Assembly (NCBI GenBank): GCA_029204225.1
Contig: CM055103.1
Span: 5,001 to 69,000 of the forward strand
Direction: 5' to 3'
From: Diphasiastrum complanatum
Lineage: Eukaryota > Streptophyta > Lycopodiopsida > Lycopodiales > Lycopodiaceae
DNA: 64,000 bases
The notes under the pieces are model-generated. The model saw only the letters and a program-made list of their open reading frames with translations. It searched no databases and was not told the origin of the DNA. Shown piece by piece: positions 44,938-55,420 of this stretch. The position numbers and the translations under genes were made by a program. Each line of letters opens with the position of its first letter. The stretch's first letter is position 1.

Positions 44938-46284
44938 ACTTTTGATGGTGCTTTTGCTTCTCATATGTCTTTGGAGGAGCTATGGCATAGAAGGTTGGGG
45001 CATCCTAACTATAGTTCTATGGTGTCCATGGTCAAGAAAGCCAAAGCTATTGGTCTGCCTAATCTTATCTCCAAGAATTTCAAGCCTTGTGAGGCTTGTG
45101 CCATATCTAAGTCTCATAAGAAGCCTTTTTCAAAATCATCTATCAAGACTACACATCCATTAGAGCTCATACACTCAGATGTGCACTTCTCATCTTCAAA
45201 GAGCAAGGGTGGTGCTACTTGCTTTGTAACTTTCATTGATGATTTATATCTTCTAGCTTCAAAGTCTATGGTGTTTTACTATTTCATAAAGTTCAAAGCT
45301 CTAGTTGAAAAACAATTTTCATACAAAATCAAGATTATTAGAAGTGATGGAGGTGGCCAGTACACTTCCAATAAATTTCATGATTATTGTGAGCTTTAAG
45401 ACATTAAAAGGGAGTTTTCTTGTGCATATACACCATCTCAAAATGGGGTGGCTGAAAGAAAGAATAGAACATTGTGTGAATGTGCCAAAACCATTAGAAT
45501 TGAGGCATCCTTGCCAAAAGACTTTTGGGGTGAGGCCATCAATTGTTCAAACTATCTTTGCAATCGACTCCCTCATGTTGCACTTGGAGGAAAGTCACCA
45601 TATGAAGCACTTTATTTGAAGAAACCTAAGGTTGATCACCTTAGAGTACTTGGATGCATATGCTTTGTCCATATTCCCTTGGAAACGAGAAAGAAGGATG
45701 ATCCTTGTGCAAGCAAAGGAGTAATGGTTGGATATTCATCCAACAAGAAAGCCTATCGAATCTACATGCTCTCTACTTCTAAAGTAGTTGAAAGTAGAGA
45801 TGTAGTTTTTCATGAAGAAGAAAAGTACAATCTTGGAGGGGCCGAGATCAAGCAACCTCAAAATCTATCACCTTTTGTTATTGAAGACAATCAACATATG
45901 AAGGAGTAGAGATTTGAAGATGGAAGTCCTCGGATTTTCACTCCTAGAAGATCCATGAGGGAGAGATCCAAGCCTAAGAGGCTCACTTATGATGACAAAG
46001 GAAAACAAGTGGATCTTAATTCCACCTATGCTTATTTTGTTTCTCATGAGGAGCCCAAAGATGTCCAAGAAGCCCTCAATACCAAGGAGTGGTATGAGGC
46101 CATGAAGATTGAATATGATGCCTTGATCACCAACCACACATGGGAGCTAGTGGATCCACCACCTAACATGCATATTATTGGATGCAAGTGGGTGTTCAAG
46201 ATCAAGTACAATCATGATGGCTCCATCAACAAGTGCAAGACAAGATTATGTGCTAAAGGCTTTGCACAAATATACGGCCTTGAC
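44938..46284 (+). pseudogene. Copia-5 integrase and start of RT
   Basis: One frame with two stops (TAA at 45397-45399, TAG at 45907-45909). HHCC finger: LWHRRLGHPNYSS, CEACAISKSHKK. Catalytic core: HSDVHFSSS; a deletion of about 10 residues after FIDD near 45240; RSDGGGQYTS with the second Asp kept; NGVAERKNR-like residues with Glu kept (near 45448). Then GVMVGYSSNKKAYRIY, an acidic linker, and RT up to AKGFAQIYGLD, where Copia-3b is inserted. Confidence 0.9.
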
Positions 46285-46966
46285 TGTTAAAAATTCACAA
46301 TTCTAGCTTGACTAGTTTTGGTCATATGACTTGTAAATAGTTAGATGGTCATGATGTGGCTTGTCACACGTGCCAAATAGCATAGGATTCCATTCATAAG
46401 GATGTTCTCAAGTAGACTTAAGTGTTAGAACCTTTGGAATGAGTCCAAATTATGCTTAGATACAAGGGAGAAAAAATAGGAGCTATTTTTGGTAGTTTTT
46501 GCATTGTTGAGAGATCTCCAAGATTCCAACCCTAACTTGGTAGGGATGAAAGATCCACCAAAATTAGCATTAGGGATAGGTTTAGGGCTACTCATACCTG
46601 CCCAAAACCGTGATGGATCATGTATATATAGGTGATGATATCTCACCAAAATCAATCAAGCAATTTCATGTTTTTTCTCTCATAATGGTGCAATTGCTCT
46701 CTATGTTCATAATTGTTTGAGTACTTGTGATTACTAATGATTATAGGATTGAATGTAGGTCTGGTGTACAGTACTCAGACTGTGGGAGGCCGTACTTTCA
46801 CACGTGTGAAGCCTTCTTCAAGGATTTGGGCCATTTAGTGAGGTTCAAGCCTAGATTTTTGATGGATTTTGATGGTTCAACTTGTGCTAATCTTATGAAA
46901 TCATAATCTATTGTTTCCCTCATCATTTCAAGTGTTTTAGGGTCCTTATTTGCTGTAATTTTTACA
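46285..46966 (+). repeat. Copia-3b 5' LTR
   Basis: TG/CA ends as in Copia-3. CACACGTGCC at 46365-46374, CACACGTGTG at 46799-46808, and a TATATATAGG box near 46622-46632. Confidence 0.95.
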
Positions 46967-46979
46967 TGGTATCAGAGCC
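46967..46979 (+). other. Copia-3b primer binding site
   Basis: TGGTATCAGAGCC directly after the LTR, initiator tRNA-Met type. Confidence 0.95.
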
Positions 46980-47777
46980 TAAAGGCTGAAATGAACTAAA
47001 TCCTTGGTTTTCATTCAATTTGATCACAATTTTTGATCTAAATCTTGTGTAGATTGGATCTTAGCATCTAGTATTGATTCTAGAACTCAAAGTGAGTCAA
47101 ATACATTGGAGATTGGTGTTGTTTGAGTTCATTTGCAGGTGTTTAGGTGTCTAAAACTAGAGGCAAAGTTGAATTCAATTCACATTACCAAGATAGCAAG
47201 TTTTGCTTGCTCCAAGCATTGATTTCTAAGCGAGTTTTGGAGATAATTTCATAGAGGAGGATTTCTAGCATTCAAGGAGAGGGAAGATCAGAGTTTTGGG
47301 GACTCTTCAAGGCTGTTCTAAGGTGTAGTAGGCACCTCCTAAAGTGATTTAGGTTCAGTCCAACCATTGCTTGACTTATGCACCAAATTAGATCAATTTT
47401 TCATCAATTTTGATCATTTTTTGCTTGTGATTGGATAGTAGATTGTGTTGCATCCTCATTAATTTCCATTTAGATCTTTTACAAGTGATTTTGGAAGTAT
47501 ATTAGGTTGCTGAAATTCACTCTTGATCAGATCATTTGGAAGCTTTAATGTTCTTTATAGAAAGAGGGGCAATTCTACTAGTATTGTCTACTTCAATCAA
47601 GCAAGTGCATTGTTTCTAGTATTCTATGATTTGATTTTGTTAGAGATCATTCTTAGATCTTTATAGGAAGTCTATTATTGATCTTTTCAGGTCCCTAAGA
47701 AGTGGGATAAGGTAGACCTTCAATCAAATCAATAGAAGTAACCTTCATTTGTGTCAAGTCCTTGATTAGGAGACTAG
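46980..47777 (+). other. Copia-3b leader
   Basis: Uninterrupted leader. Around 47327-47340 it shows the empty form of the site occupied by Copia-4 in Copia-3 (GTGTAGTAGGCACC). Confidence 0.85.
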
Positions 47778-50153
47778 ATGGCATCTATAAATGCATATCT
47801 TTTGGATACTAATGAAAGGCTCAACAAAACTAACTATTCCATATGGAAAGTTAGAATGGAATCTATCATGATCATGCAAGATCTGATGGAAATTGTAAAT
47901 GGTAAGGATAACGAACCTATTCATCCTCAAGAAAAAGCCAAATACATCAAGAGGTGCAATGTTGCACTACATTGCGTAAAAATGAATGTTGCAAATGAAC
48001 TCTTAAGAGAGGTAGGAGATTGCACTTCAGCTCAAGATGCTTGGGAGACTTTTCAAAAGGTCTATGAATCCAAGAACCAAACTAAAATGTTAGCTTTGAA
48101 GAATCAAATCTATAGAAGCTATCAAAAGAAAGGAGAGAGTGCACATACTTTTGTCTTAAGAATAAAGGAATTGAACAAAGAGCTAGCCTTTATAGGTGAT
48201 CCTATCAAGGATGAAGAGCTTGTTCAACTCATATTGAATGGACTAAGCTTTGAATTTGACAATTTGGTTCAGGGATATGCAATTATGGGTAAGCTACCCA
48301 TACTTGAAGAACTCCAAGGCACACTCATGGCCGAGGAATCAAGAAGGAGCCAAATGCAAGAGAGGATGGATAGGCTTTCCATCCAAGATGGAGATGACCA
48401 AGCTCTCTTCACCAAAGGCAAGGGCAAGTCGAAAGGCAAAGTATCAACATTCAAGAAGTCTACAAAGCTTGAGGATCAAGAAGGACCCCCAAAGGCATCT
48501 CCATCAACCACCAAAGTCAAGAAGGACAAATCAAAGGTGAAGTGCTACTATTGTAGCAAGATGGGGCATTATGCCTCGGAATGCTTCAAGAGGAAGCAAG
48601 ATCAAAGCCAAGCCAACATGATCAAAGAGGAGGAGGAGGAGAGTTCACATGAGGACTCTCTCATGATGTCCATATTTTCTTCAACAAGCTTCAACGGAGA
48701 AGATCCTTGGTGGATTGACTCAGGTGCTAGTTCACACATGACTAGTAAAAGGGAGTTTTTCTCTTCTGTCTTATCTTATGATGGACCTATAAAGTCTATC
48801 TATACAGCAAATGATGGAGCTTGTAAGATTGAAGGAGTTGGTATCATTCCCCTTTGCTTAGGATCTTCCAAAAAGATCAACATAGAAGGTGTTTTGTACA
48901 TTCCTACAATAACAAAAAATCTACTAAGTGTTGGCCAAATGGTAGACAATGGTTTCAATGTTGACTTTGCTTCAAATGAATGTTTCATCAAGAAGAAGGG
49001 TAAGATAGTGGATAAGGGCACTAGACTTGGCAAACTTTATAAGTTGGATGCATTTGTGGATACTAATGTTGTCATGTTGGCCGAGAAGAGCAAGATATCT
49101 ACCTTTACTTTATGGCACAAAAGACTTGGACATGTCAACTCGGGTTCCATGGAGGCTATGATCAAGGAGGAGTATGCTTTAGGCCTACCAAGGTCTATTG
49201 GGAAGGAAGACAAGGTTTGTGAAGCTTGTTCCTTATCCAAGGCACATAAGAAGGTGTTTCCTAATGCCATATCAAAGTCATCTCATCCTCTTGAACTCAT
49301 ACACTCAGATGTGCACATTGCTAGCACCAAATCTAATGGAGGTTCATCCATGTTTGTAACCTTCATTGATGACTACTCAAGATATTGTTGGGTGTTCTTA
49401 CTTTCCTTCAAGTCTCAAGTATTTGATACTTTTGTAAAGTTCAAGTTGTTTGTGGAAAAACATCATAATCATAGCATCAAGATTCTTAGAAGTGACAATG
49501 GTGGAGAATTCATCTCCAATGAGTTCAAGGCCTTTTGTGAGGAGGAAGGGATCAAGAAAGAGACTTCTTGTCCTTACACTCCTCAACAAAATGGAGTTGC
49601 TGAAAGAAGGAATAGAACATTATGTGAATGTTCTAAGGCTTTAAGATTAGATGCTTGTTTGCCCAAATCCTTTTGGGGTGAGTCTCTTGTATGTGCAAAC
49701 TACTTGATGAATAGGGTGTCTTGCAAAGCAATTGAAGGCAAAACTCCTTATGAGATGTTGTATGGAAAGAAACCCAATCTTAATCACTTGAAAGTTTTTG
49801 GGTGTATATGTTATGTACATGTGCCATTGGAAACAAGAACCAAGGAGGATCCATCTTCCACAAGAGGGATCATGCTTGGATATGCAAGCTCAAGCAAGGG
49901 CTACAAAGTCTATCTCCCATCCTTGAACAAATTTGTTGTTTCAAGGGATGTCATCTTTGATGAACATCATATGCATATGCTTGAAGAAGGCTTAAGTGCT
50001 CCAACAATCAAGAAGAAGATGGCCGAGGAGCAAGATCTTGGTTTTGAGGAGGAGCTCATGGAGGAGCAAGCACCAAACCCACCTATCACACCAAGGAGAT
50101 CTTCAAGGGCAAAAGTGGAGCCATCAAGGCTCACATATCAAGGCAAAGGATAG
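47778..50153 (+). CDS. Copia-3b Gag-protease-integrase frame ending at UAG
   Basis: A 791-residue frame from ATG 47778. Gag core about residues 1-250 (LNKTNYSIWKVRMES, ELNKELAFIGDPI). CCHC knuckle CYYCSKMGHYASEC at 256-269. Protease WWIDSGASSHM near 311. Integrase finger LWHKRLGHVNSG near 445 and CEACSLSKAHKK. Catalytic triad complete: HSDVH near 509, RSDNGGEF near 571, NGVAERRNR near 604. GYASSSKGYKVYLPS follows. The frame ends at TAG 50151-50153 in the linker before RT (context GGA TAG CAA GTT). Related elements have a lysine codon there. The RT frame downstream is in phase. Confidence 0.93.
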   Translation: MASINAYLLDTNERLNKTNYSIWKVRMESIMIMQDLMEIVNGKDNEPIHPQEKAKYIKRCNVALHCVKMNVANELLREVGDCTSAQDAWETFQKVYESKNQTKMLALKNQIYRSYQKKGESAHTFVLRIKELNKELAFIGDPIKDEELVQLILNGLSFEFDNLVQGYAIMGKLPILEELQGTLMAEESRRSQMQERMDRLSIQDGDDQALFTKGKGKSKGKVSTFKKSTKLEDQEGPPKASPSTTKVKKDKSKVKCYYCSKMGHYASECFKRKQDQSQANMIKEEEEESSHEDSLMMSIFSSTSFNGEDPWWIDSGASSHMTSKREFFSSVLSYDGPIKSIYTANDGACKIEGVGIIPLCLGSSKKINIEGVLYIPTITKNLLSVGQMVDNGFNVDFASNECFIKKKGKIVDKGTRLGKLYKLDAFVDTNVVMLAEKSKISTFTLWHKRLGHVNSGSMEAMIKEEYALGLPRSIGKEDKVCEACSLSKAHKKVFPNAISKSSHPLELIHSDVHIASTKSNGGSSMFVTFIDDYSRYCWVFLLSFKSQVFDTFVKFKLFVEKHHNHSIKILRSDNGGEFISNEFKAFCEEEGIKKETSCPYTPQQNGVAERRNRTLCECSKALRLDACLPKSFWGESLVCANYLMNRVSCKAIEGKTPYEMLYGKKPNLNHLKVFGCICYVHVPLETRTKEDPSSTRGIMLGYASSSKGYKVYLPSLNKFVVSRDVIFDEHHMHMLEEGLSAPTIKKKMAEEQDLGFEEELMEEQAPNPPITPRRSSRAKVEPSRLTYQGKG

Positions 50154-51668
50154 CAAGTTGAGGGTATCTCATCCACTTCTTATGCTTTATCTAGTTTTGA
50201 AGAACCGTCTAATGTTGAAGATGCATTGAACTCCAAAGAATGGTATAAAGCTATGTTGGATGAGTATGATGCCTTGATTGAGAATGAAACTTGGTTGCTT
50301 GTTGAGAGACCTCAAAGGAATGTAATAGGATGCAAGTGGGTCTTCAAGCTTAAGTTGAATGCAAATGGGAGTGTTAACAAACATAAAGCAAGATTAGTTG
50401 CAAAAGGTTATGCTCAAGAGAGAGGGATAGACTATGAGGAAACTTTTGCACCCGTGGCCAAGATGGTCACAATAAGGCTAATCATTGCACTTGCATCACA
50501 TTTTGGATGGATTCTATGTCAAATGGATGTCTCTAATGCTTTCTTGAATGGTTTTTTGGAAGAGGATATCTATATGGAGCAGCCACAAGGGTTCATCAAG
50601 CATGGAATGGAGAACAAAGTATGCCATCTCCAAAGAAGCATCTATGGCTTGAAGCAAGCCTCGAGATCTTGGAATTCAAGACTACATTGCTATCTTATTT
50701 CACTTTCTTTTGTTCAAAGTGAATATGATCCCACTCTTTACATTAAGTTTGATGATGTTGGTATTGTACATTTACTCATTTATGTAGATGACATCATCAT
50801 TAGTGGAAATAGTGTTGATGGTATTGAAAAAATCAAGATAGATCTATCCTTAGAGTTCAAGATGGTAGATCTAGGGTGTCTTCACTTCATCTTAGGCATA
50901 GAAGTACTTAGAGGGTCTGATTTTATCTTTATAAGTCAAGTAAACTATGCTCAAAGTCTTTTAAAGAAGTTTAAGATGGAAGTATGCAAAAGTGTTGACA
51001 CACCAATGGAGCAAGATTTAAAAGTGCCAAATGAAGATGATGAAAGATCCTTCATGGACATCACTTTGTTTAGGCAACTTATAGGTTCCTTAATGTGGAT
51101 CACTATAACTAGACCAGATATTAGCTTTAGTGTATGTAGGTTGAGCCAATCCATGCAAAAGCCATTGAATATCCATCGGAAAAAGGCTAAGAGGATTCTA
51201 AGATACATCTCGGGTACATTGGATTTTGGGATTCTATATAGAGGAGATGTGATTAACCTTCATGCATTTAGTGATTCCGATTTTGCAGGGGACAAGAGGG
51301 ATAGGAAATCAACAAGTGCCTATTCAACTTTCATAGGAGAAGGTGTGGTTTCATGGCTTTCAAAAAAGCAAGAAACTATATCTCTATCTTCAACCGAGGC
51401 CGAGTACAAAGCTTTAACAACCACTACAAAGGAGGTACTTTGGATCAAGAGATTATTGGTGGAGCTAAAGATCATGGATTCAGAGGAGGCACCAATCATC
51501 TACAATGACAATATATCAGCCCAACACCTTGCATCTAACCCAATCTTCCATGCAAGATCTAAGCACATTGAGATATGCCATCACTTTGTGAGAGAAATGG
51601 TGCAAGCTAAGGAGATTGCTTTGGAGCATGTTCCAAGCAATGAATGTGTAGCTGATCTAACTTACTAA
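50154..51668 (+). pseudogene. Copia-3b reverse transcriptase and RNase H
   Basis: In phase with the upstream frame and open for about 504 codons after the TAG. RT motifs: [65 protein letters not shown] at 50781-50792 (residue about 1002 if the TAG were read through). RNase [48 protein letters not shown]. One inserted base near 51661 gives a stop after CVADLTY, removing about 30 C-terminal residues present in Copia-3. RT catalytic residues are intact. Confidence 0.93.
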
Positions 51669-51752
51669 ACCACTTCAAAAGACACCTTTTATGAAGTTCA
51701 GATCATCACTTGGAGTGATTAGTAAAGCAATGATTGAACCAAGCTAGATAGT

Positions 51753-51761
51753 GAGGAGGAG
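51753..51761 (+). other. Copia-3b polypurine tract
   Basis: GAGGAGGAG immediately before the 3' LTR. Confidence 0.85.
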
Positions 51762-52443
51762 TGTTAAAAATTCACAATTCTAGCTTGACTAGTTTTGGTC
51801 ATATGACTTGTAAATAGTTAGATGGTCATGATGTGGCTTGTCACACATGCCAAATAGCATAGGATTCCATTCATAAGGATGTTCTCAAGTAGACCTAAGT
51901 GTTAGAACCTTTGGAATGAGTCCAAATTATGCTTAGATACAAGGGAGAAAAAATAGGAGCTATTTTTGGTAATTTTTGCATTGTTGAGGGATCTCCAAGA
52001 TTCCAACCCTAACTTGGTAGGGATGAAAGATCCACCAAAATTAGCATTAGGGATAGGTTTAGGGCTACTCATACCTGCCCAAAACCGTGATGGATCATGT
52101 ATATATAGGTGATGATATCTCACCAAAATCAATCAAGCAATTTCATGTTTTTTCTCTCATAATGGTGCAATTGCTCTCTATGTTCATAATTGTTTGAGTA
52201 CTTGTGATTACTAATGATTATAGGATTGAATGTAGGTCTTGTGTACAGTACTCAGACTGTGGGAGGTCGTACTTTCACACGTGTGAAGCCTTCTTCAAGG
52301 ATTTGGGCCATTTAGTGAGGTTCAAGCATAGATTTTTGATGGATTTTGATGGTTCAACTTGTGCTAATCTTATGAAATCATAATCTATTGTTTCCCTCAT
52401 CATTTCAAGTGTTTTAGGATCCTTATTTGCTGTAATTTTTACA
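51762..52443 (+). repeat. Copia-3b 3' LTR
   Basis: Partner of 46285-46966. The first box is mutated to CACACATGCC (51842-51851); CACACGTGTG is kept at 52276-52285. Followed by TTGAC and the resumed Copia-5 RT frame. Confidence 0.95.
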
Positions 52444-53755
52444 TTGACTATGAAGAAACCTTTGCTCCTGTAGCAAAGATGGTGACATTAAGAATCATAA
52501 TCTCTCTTGACTTATTTTTTAAGTGGAAATTGTATCAACTTGATGTCTCCAATGCTTTTTTGAATGGCTATCTTGAGGAGGAGATATACATGGAACAACC
52601 TCAAGGATTCATCAAGGATAAATCTAAGGTGTGTTTGCTATTTAGAAGTCTTTATGGCTTGAAGCAAGCACCTAGATCATGGTATTCAAGACTCAACAAC
52701 TTTCTACTTTCATTAGGATTTGTGCTTAGTGACTATGATCCTTCTATGTACTTAAAGTTTGATGGTAGTAATATTGTCATTCTTCTAATCTATGTAGATG
52801 ACATTATTCTTAGTGGAAGTTCTTTGATGCTAGTTCAAGAAACTAAGGATGCATTAGGAGGAGAATTTAAAATGCAAGATCTAGGAGAGATCCATTACAT
52901 TTTAGGCCTTGAGATTAATTTTCATGAAGAGTATGCTTTTATTTGTCAATCTAGATATGTCTTTTCTATGTTGAGAAAATTCAATATGCAAAATTGTAAA
53001 GGTATAGATACTCCCATGGAGCAACATGTAAAAGACCCTATTAAAGGTGATGAAAGATCCTTCGAGGACATCACACTTTATAGGAGTCTTATAGGCTCCT
53101 TAATTTGGCTTACCATCACTAGACCCGATTTGAGCTATTGTATGCACAAATTGAGTCAATTTATGCAATATCCTAAGATCCAACATTGGAAGATGGCCAA
53201 GAGAGTTCTAAGATATGTATCTTCTACTCAAGATTATGGTTTATTGTACAAGAATGAAGATCTAACCATTGTTGGCTATTCGGATTCCGATTTTGCAAGT
53301 GATAAGATGGATCGAAAGTCCATTAATGCATATACTATCTTTCTTGGAGGCAATCTTGTGTCTTGGCTTTCAAAGAAGCAAGATACCATATCTCTATCTT
53401 CTTGTGAGGTCGAGTACAAAGCACTCACTACAACAACTAAAGAGGTGCTTTGGATCAAGAGGTTAATCATGGAGCTAAAGTGCATCAAAGAGGATGATCT
53501 TCCCTTGAACAAGTGTGACAACATATCGGCCCAAGCTCTTGCAAACAATCCTATTTTTCATGCAAGAAGCAAGCATATAGAAGTGGCACACCATTTGTAA
53601 GGGAAAAGCTCGTTGGAGGTGAAATCAACTTGGAACATGTCGACACATCTTCATGTATTGTTGATCTTCTCACAAAGCCACTTTGCAAAAGTGCCTTCTC
53701 AAAGCATAGATCTAACCTTGGTCTTATCTCAAGATCGATGCTTGATCCACATTAG
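52444..53755 (+). pseudogene. Copia-5 reverse transcriptase and RNase H
   Basis: Resumes with [15 protein letters not shown] directly after the target duplication. Open to 53600 with LDVSNAFLNGYLEEEIYMEQ, SLYGLKQAPRSWYSR, YVDD at 52791-52802, LGEIHYILGLEI, then RNase H SDSDFASDKMDRKS (Gly of DFAGD changed to Ser), SSCEVEYKAL (Ala to Val) and [26 protein letters not shown] one-base deletion near 53597 gives a stop after AHHL; in the next frame the tail VREKLVGGEINLEHV and LLTKPLC continues to TAG 53753-53755. Confidence 0.9.
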
Positions 53756-53765
53756 ATACTTTTTT

Positions 53766-53773
53766 AGGAAGAG
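53766..53773 (+). other. Copia-5 polypurine tract
   Basis: AGGAAGAG right before TGTTTAAATG, the inferred LTR start. It resembles the tracts of the related elements. Confidence 0.7.
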
Positions 53774-54400
53774 TGTTTAAATGTTGAAAAAATCTATCTA
53801 ATGTTGTAAGTAGGGGTCCTAAAAATGCCAAAGATGAATTGAGCTCTTTTGTCTTAGTAAAGACCCATCTTAGAATAAAATATTTAAGGTAGGTAGAAGT
53901 AGAAACTCAAGCTACCATAGGAATTGCCATTTGTACTCTGCATGCCACATTTATTGCATGAAAATACTAGGTGGCATAGTTAGACATATTGAGGTGGCTT
54001 GAATAAGTCTAGATAGCTTGAGAGGTGGATTCATAACTCCAATTCAACTCAAAGTAAGAGGAGAGTCCATGGATCTATATATATGTGATGTACTCTCATT
54101 GAGAAAATGATGAATTTTGTGTATAATGCAAATTTGGAGACTAAGCTCTTTGTGCCCTCTCTCTCTACTCGAGTTTTGTACTTTCATATTCTCTCTCTAG
54201 CCGAGTTGGGACATTTATTGTACTTAGTTTCATGTTTTGTTGACAGATCTTGCTTGTAACACAATAATATTTCTTGTATGATCAGCTTTCCTATTGTCAA
54301 TCAATGCTAGTCTGATCTTTACGGTATTATTGGGCTTAGGAGATCAAAAGTACATGTGTAGGACGTCCCACACGTGTGAATTCAATATTATAGTCACAAT
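53774..54400 (+). repeat. Copia-5 3' LTR, right end approximate
   Basis: Starts TGTTTAAATGTTGAAAAAAT. A TATA-like CTATATATATG lies at about 54075-54085, and CACACGTGTG at 54369-54378. The 5' LTR is missing, so the end cannot be fixed; it could be as early as about 54300. Confidence 0.55.
54369..54378 (+). promoter_or_regulatory. G-box palindrome in or beside the Copia-5 LTR
   Basis: CACACGTGTG in a CCCACACGTGTGAATT context. Same 10-mer as in the Copia-2, -3, -3b and -4 LTRs. Confidence 0.5.
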
Positions 54401-55347
54401 TATCATTATTGAAATTCTACTATCTTGCTTATTCATATGGGGTAATCTACCAATCATTCAACCAAACGTAAATTTTTTATAATTTTTCGGTTTTTAAAAG
54501 CAAATGGATGAATGGTTAGGGGTGGCAACTGAAAAATTGCTCGGCATCGCTCGACAGTGGTGACCCCTTGAATATATTAAACACATGGTTTCAATTTTAA
54601 ACCACGGCGTGTTGGAATTTCATCTGGGCAATAAATCGAAAAAAAAAAATCGAATGCAAAATCTATTCAATCAATAAATAGCCATTACAATTACAACTTG
54701 GGCTTACAACCAGAAATTTTCTGACGAGTAAAGCCCGAAAGTTGTCATGACTGGATAAACCGTTGGGCGAGCTTGTTAGTTTACACAACGTCCCAGAATA
54801 AAAAAAAGTGAATTTCGTCGGTTATTATTTTTGCTTTGGGTGAGGCCTCCTTGTGGTGGAGGACGCAACCCATAGAGTTGTGATTGGGCTGAATTCCTGG
54901 AGGAATTCCGTAAGGCTTTTTCACAATTGACGAGTTGGGCGTTGACCATGGACGATGTCACAGAATTGGTTAATGAAACTGTTTTCTAAAAGTGTTTTCT
55001 CTACTTGAATCTTCAAGTAATCCTTTTCTGATTTGCAAATCAAATTCTCAAGCTTGGTAATAAAGAAGATCTTTTGTTAAGTCATTGTGTTGGGACATCA
55101 TTGGTATTTGCTTACAATGATGCAACACTTCTTTTGGCTTTCAAGATTTTTTAAGATCTCTTCTTCGACTCTTCTCTTGGGCAAATCTCGAATGATCTGC
55201 ACCCCTTAGAAACTCGTTGGTGTTTCTTGTTAAAAAGGGGGAGAAGTAGAAAGAAAAAAGAATTATCAAGGAGAAACATTGGTCAAAGATTCAAGAAGGA
55301 ATCTGTTATGTCGATGATGGACCTGTTTTATGAATCAGAAACGATAG
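54401..55347. other. Unclassified AT-rich region
   Basis: No reliable gene. 54418-54456 is a near copy of 58092-58130 in direct orientation. A short plus-strand frame near 54880-54985 (EFLEEFRKAFSQLTSW) has a Gag-like flavour but is too short to assign. Confidence 0.45.
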
Positions 55348-55420
55348 GATATTTAGATATTAGAGAAATCCTTTATGGATTATAGTAGATTTCTGGTTTA
55401 AAGAGTTAAGAAGGGAAAAA
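55348..55420 (+). repeat. Left arm of a 72-bp inverted pair
   Basis: Reverse complement of 59350-59421 with about two mismatches. The arms are separated by about 3.9 kb containing satellite array 3 and Gypsy-3. Confidence 0.85.

Larger units (their letters stand above)
46285..52443 (+). mobile_element. Copia-3b, nearly intact Ty1/copia element inside Copia-5
   Basis: Complete 6159-bp element with 682-bp LTRs, target duplication TTGAC (46280-46284 and 52444-52448), primer site, polypurine tract and one long polyprotein frame broken only by a TAG and a late one-base insertion. It is the same family as Copia-3, differing by scattered substitutions. About 8 LTR differences. It inserted in the Copia-5 RT at the codons for GLDYEET. 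It is the best reference copy of this family here. Confidence 0.96.
44938..54400 (+). mobile_element. Copia-5, 5'-truncated Ty1/copia element
   Basis: Begins abruptly at the end of protease/start of integrase (FDGAFASHMSLEELWHRRLGH) and runs through integrase, RT, RNase H, polypurine tract and one LTR starting at 53774. The 5' LTR, gag and most of protease are absent. It is interrupted in RT by Copia-3b (46285-52443). The right limit is uncertain because no partner LTR is available; 54400 is an estimate that includes the G-box at 54369. Confidence 0.85.

Noticed and set aside
15316-52132. A 76-codon minus-strand open frame found four times (15316-15546, 26611-26841, 46425-46655, 51902-52132).
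   Set aside because: It lies inside the Copia-3 family LTRs and recurs only because the LTRs are nearly identical. It is antisense to the element and has no domain.
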